A stretch of DNA of 7,103 bases, taken from positions 1 through 7,103 of the forward strand of contig CALVEE010000092.1 in the NCBI GenBank assembly GCA_944326495.1. Reading direction: 5' to 3'. The DNA is from Candidatus Gastranaerophilales bacterium. GTDB lineage: Bacteria > Cyanobacteriota > Vampirovibrionia > Gastranaerophilales > Gastranaerophilaceae. Positions 5,713 through 7,103 of this stretch are shown here, one piece after another (position 1 is the first letter of the stretch; every line of letters starts with the position of its first letter). Made by a program: the position numbers and the translations under genes. A model generated the notes under the pieces. It saw only the letters and a program-made list of their open reading frames with translations, was not told where the DNA came from and did not search any database.

Positions 5713-7077
5713 TTAAAAAGCAATATTTTTTATTTTATTTAACTTTTCCATACTGTCAGTTTCAAAATATATTCTTAAAAGAGGTTCTGTACCGCTCGGG
5801 CGCACAAGAAGCTTTGTCGTTTCGCCAAGCATTAATTTAACCCCGTCTTTTGTATCAACAGAGGTAACTTTATATTCAGCAATACTTTTCAAATTCTTCG
5901 CTTTTTCTATAATCGTTTTTATTTCTTCACGATTATCGAGTTTTAAATCAATTCTATCCGTATAAAACCTGCAGCCGGCAAGCTCGTAAATTTCTTCCTG
6001 CAAATTTGTTAAAGGTTTTCTGGAAGAAGCCATAGCCTCAAGAACCAGAAGATTTGCAAGCAGGCCGTCTTTTTCGGGGATATGTCCCTGAATACTAAGT
6101 CCGCCTGACTCTTCTCCGCCAATTATAACCTTATTTTTTCTCATTGCTTCACCGACATGCTTAAAACCAACGGCAGTTTCTATAACGGGGACATTAAGTT
6201 TTTCTGCAACCCTGTCTATCAGCAGGCTTGAACCTACAGTCTTTACAACAGCTCCCTGCAAACCTTTTTCAAGCAAATGTTTCAGCAATATGGCTATAAT
6301 TTCATTTGGTGAAACATACTCTCCTCTTTCATTTATAACCCCAAATCTATCTGCATCACCGTCATTTGCAAGCCCGATAGAATTTGACTCTGCCTTAACT
6401 TTTAATATTAACTCTTTTAAAAATGCCGGCTTAGGATCAGGCATACCGCCGCCAAAATCTTTATCGTGATACATATGCAGAGAGGTATATGAAATATTTT
6501 CATTATCTAAAATCTTATCAAAATATCCGATAGATGCTGAATACAGCCCGTCAAAAATAATATTTGTTTTTAGAGTTCTTACTAAATCATAATCTATAAT
6601 AGTTTTTAAATGCTCGTAATATTTATTTGCAAAATCTATTTTATGCAAGCTTCCGCCGGCTTTCCCTTCAAACTCTTTATCGATATTTAAAACAATTTCA
6701 TCGGTAATATCACTTGTTGCAGGGCCTGCATAATCCGGAATAAATTTCATCCCCAAATATTCAGGCGGATTATGGGAAGCTGTAAACATTATTGCACAAG
6801 CATTTTGAGCAAGAGCATTATAAGCTAGAACAGGAGTCGGAACAACTCTTGAGGAATAAAACACATTAAATCCTTTATTTTTTAGCAACTCTGCACATTG
6901 TAAAGAAAATGTATCCGCTTTATTCCTCGGATCACACCCGATAAGAATCGGTTTATTAAATCCGAAACTATCTGCTACATACTTTCCTATAGCAAGAGTT
7001 ACTCGCTCAACATTTTTCTCTGTAAAATCCCTCTCAACAACGGCTCTCCATCCGTCAGTTCCAAATACTATTCCCAC
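5713..7077 (-). CDS. Phosphoglucomutase/phosphomannomutase family protein (alpha-D-phosphohexomutase)
   Basis: A complete 454-residue member of the alpha-D-phosphohexomutase superfamily, which moves phosphate between C1 and C6 of a hexose and so links glycolysis with glycogen, nucleotide-sugar and cell-envelope synthesis. All four domain signatures are present: FGTDGWRA at the N-terminus, the phospho-serine loop TASHNPP (S101), the Mg-binding loop DGDADR (D239, D241, D243), the sugar-specificity loop GGEESGG (320-326) and the phosphate-binding loop RPSGTEP (426-432). The GEESGG loop fits phosphogluco- and phosphomannomutases better than GlmM or phosphoacetylglucosamine mutases, but the exact sugar cannot be fixed. 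The start is GTG at 7077, directly after a TAA, with GAAGG four bases upstream; the next residues match the family N-terminus, which supports this start. The gene converges on the nuclease gene with 11 bp between the stops and no clear terminator hairpin. Confidence 0.95.
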   Translation of the reverse strand: MGIVFGTDGWRAVVERDFTEKNVERVTLAIGKYVADSFGFNKPILIGCDPRNKADTFSLQCAELLKNKGFNVFYSSRVVPTPVLAYNALAQNACAIMFTASHNPPEYLGMKFIPDYAGPATSDITDEIVLNIDKEFEGKAGGSLHKIDFANKYYEHLKTIIDYDLVRTLKTNIIFDGLYSASIGYFDKILDNENISYTSLHMYHDKDFGGGMPDPKPAFLKELILKVKAESNSIGLANDGDADRFGVINERGEYVSPNEIIAILLKHLLEKGLQGAVVKTVGSSLLIDRVAEKLNVPVIETAVGFKHVGEAMRKNKVIIGGEESGGLSIQGHIPEKDGLLANLLVLEAMASSRKPLTNLQEEIYELAGCRFYTDRIDLKLDNREEIKTIIEKAKNLKSIAEYKVTSVDTKDGVKLMLGETTKLLVRPSGTEPLLRIYFETDSMEKLNKIKNIAF

Positions 7078-7103
7078 TTAGCCTTCTTTCATAAAGTCAT
7101 ATT
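7078..7103 (-). CDS. Possible C-terminal tail of an upstream gene
   Basis: The minus strand reads in one frame as YDFMKEG followed by TAA (7080-7078), immediately before the GTG of the phosphohexomutase gene. The stop-start contact TAAGTG, with the ribosome site inside the last codons, is typical of translationally coupled operon genes. Only seven codons are visible, so it cannot be identified and may be non-coding. Confidence 0.25.

Noticed and set aside
5713..5735. AAAAA/TTTTT pairing near the convergent gene ends as a bidirectional terminator
   Set aside because: Only A-T pairs with no GC stem; such pairing is expected by chance here and lies inside the mutase 3' end.
5713..7077. Assignment of the mutase as GlmM because folP and glmM are neighbours in E. 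coli
   Set aside because: The order and orientation differ, the genes are separated by the nuclease and HTH genes, and the GEESGG and GTDGWRA motifs fit phosphogluco/mannomutases better than GlmM.

Overview
The window is AT-rich bacterial DNA holding six genes that can be read in full or nearly so: a c-di-GMP turnover protein cut by the left edge, a membrane histidine-kinase-like protein, a dihydropteroate synthase (folP), a stand-alone LuxR-type helix-turn-helix protein, a DUF1016/YhcG-type PD-(D/E)XK nuclease, and a phosphohexomutase. Five lie on the minus strand; only the nuclease is on the plus strand. No rRNA, tRNA, CRISPR array or transposase was seen. The organism is a Gram-type-uncertain bacterium with an AT-rich genome. 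The long N-terminal extension on FolP and the 'FGTDGWRA'-type phosphohexomutase would fit Clostridia-like or non-photosynthetic cyanobacterial-sister (Gastranaerophilales-like) gut lineages, but this is an impression from protein style and not a proof.

Layout, reading the minus strand from right to left: the phosphohexomutase (7077 to 5713) starts with GTG directly after a stop codon that probably ends an upstream gene. It converges on the nuclease gene (4694 to 5701), with only 11 bp between the two stops. A 432 bp divergent intergenic region (4262-4693) follows. It holds a good extended -10 promoter for the nuclease, a compound inverted repeat near the HTH gene, and a GC-richer patch with several hairpins. 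Next comes a tight minus-strand run: the 67-residue LuxR-type HTH protein (4261 to 4058), folP (4032 to 2881) and the kinase-like gene (2816 to 1899), with gaps of 25 and 64 bp, consistent with one operon. After a further 171 bp AT-rich gap comes a GAF-like/GGDEF/HD-GYP protein (GTG start at 1727, running off the left edge).

The left half looks like a small signalling neighbourhood placed around a housekeeping folate gene. There is a DNA-binding domain without a sensor, a membrane kinase whose phospho-accepting His is present but whose ATP-binding motifs are mostly lost, and a protein carrying both c-di-GMP synthase and c-di-GMP phosphodiesterase domains. Whether these act together cannot be told from the sequence; shared strand and spacing are the only link. 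The nuclease looks like an accessory gene between housekeeping genes, with no visible restriction-modification or toxin-antitoxin partner. I see no clear evidence for a wholly new multi-gene system here. The most interesting points are the degenerate kinase, the solo HTH gene leading a folP operon, and the structured intergenic patch.
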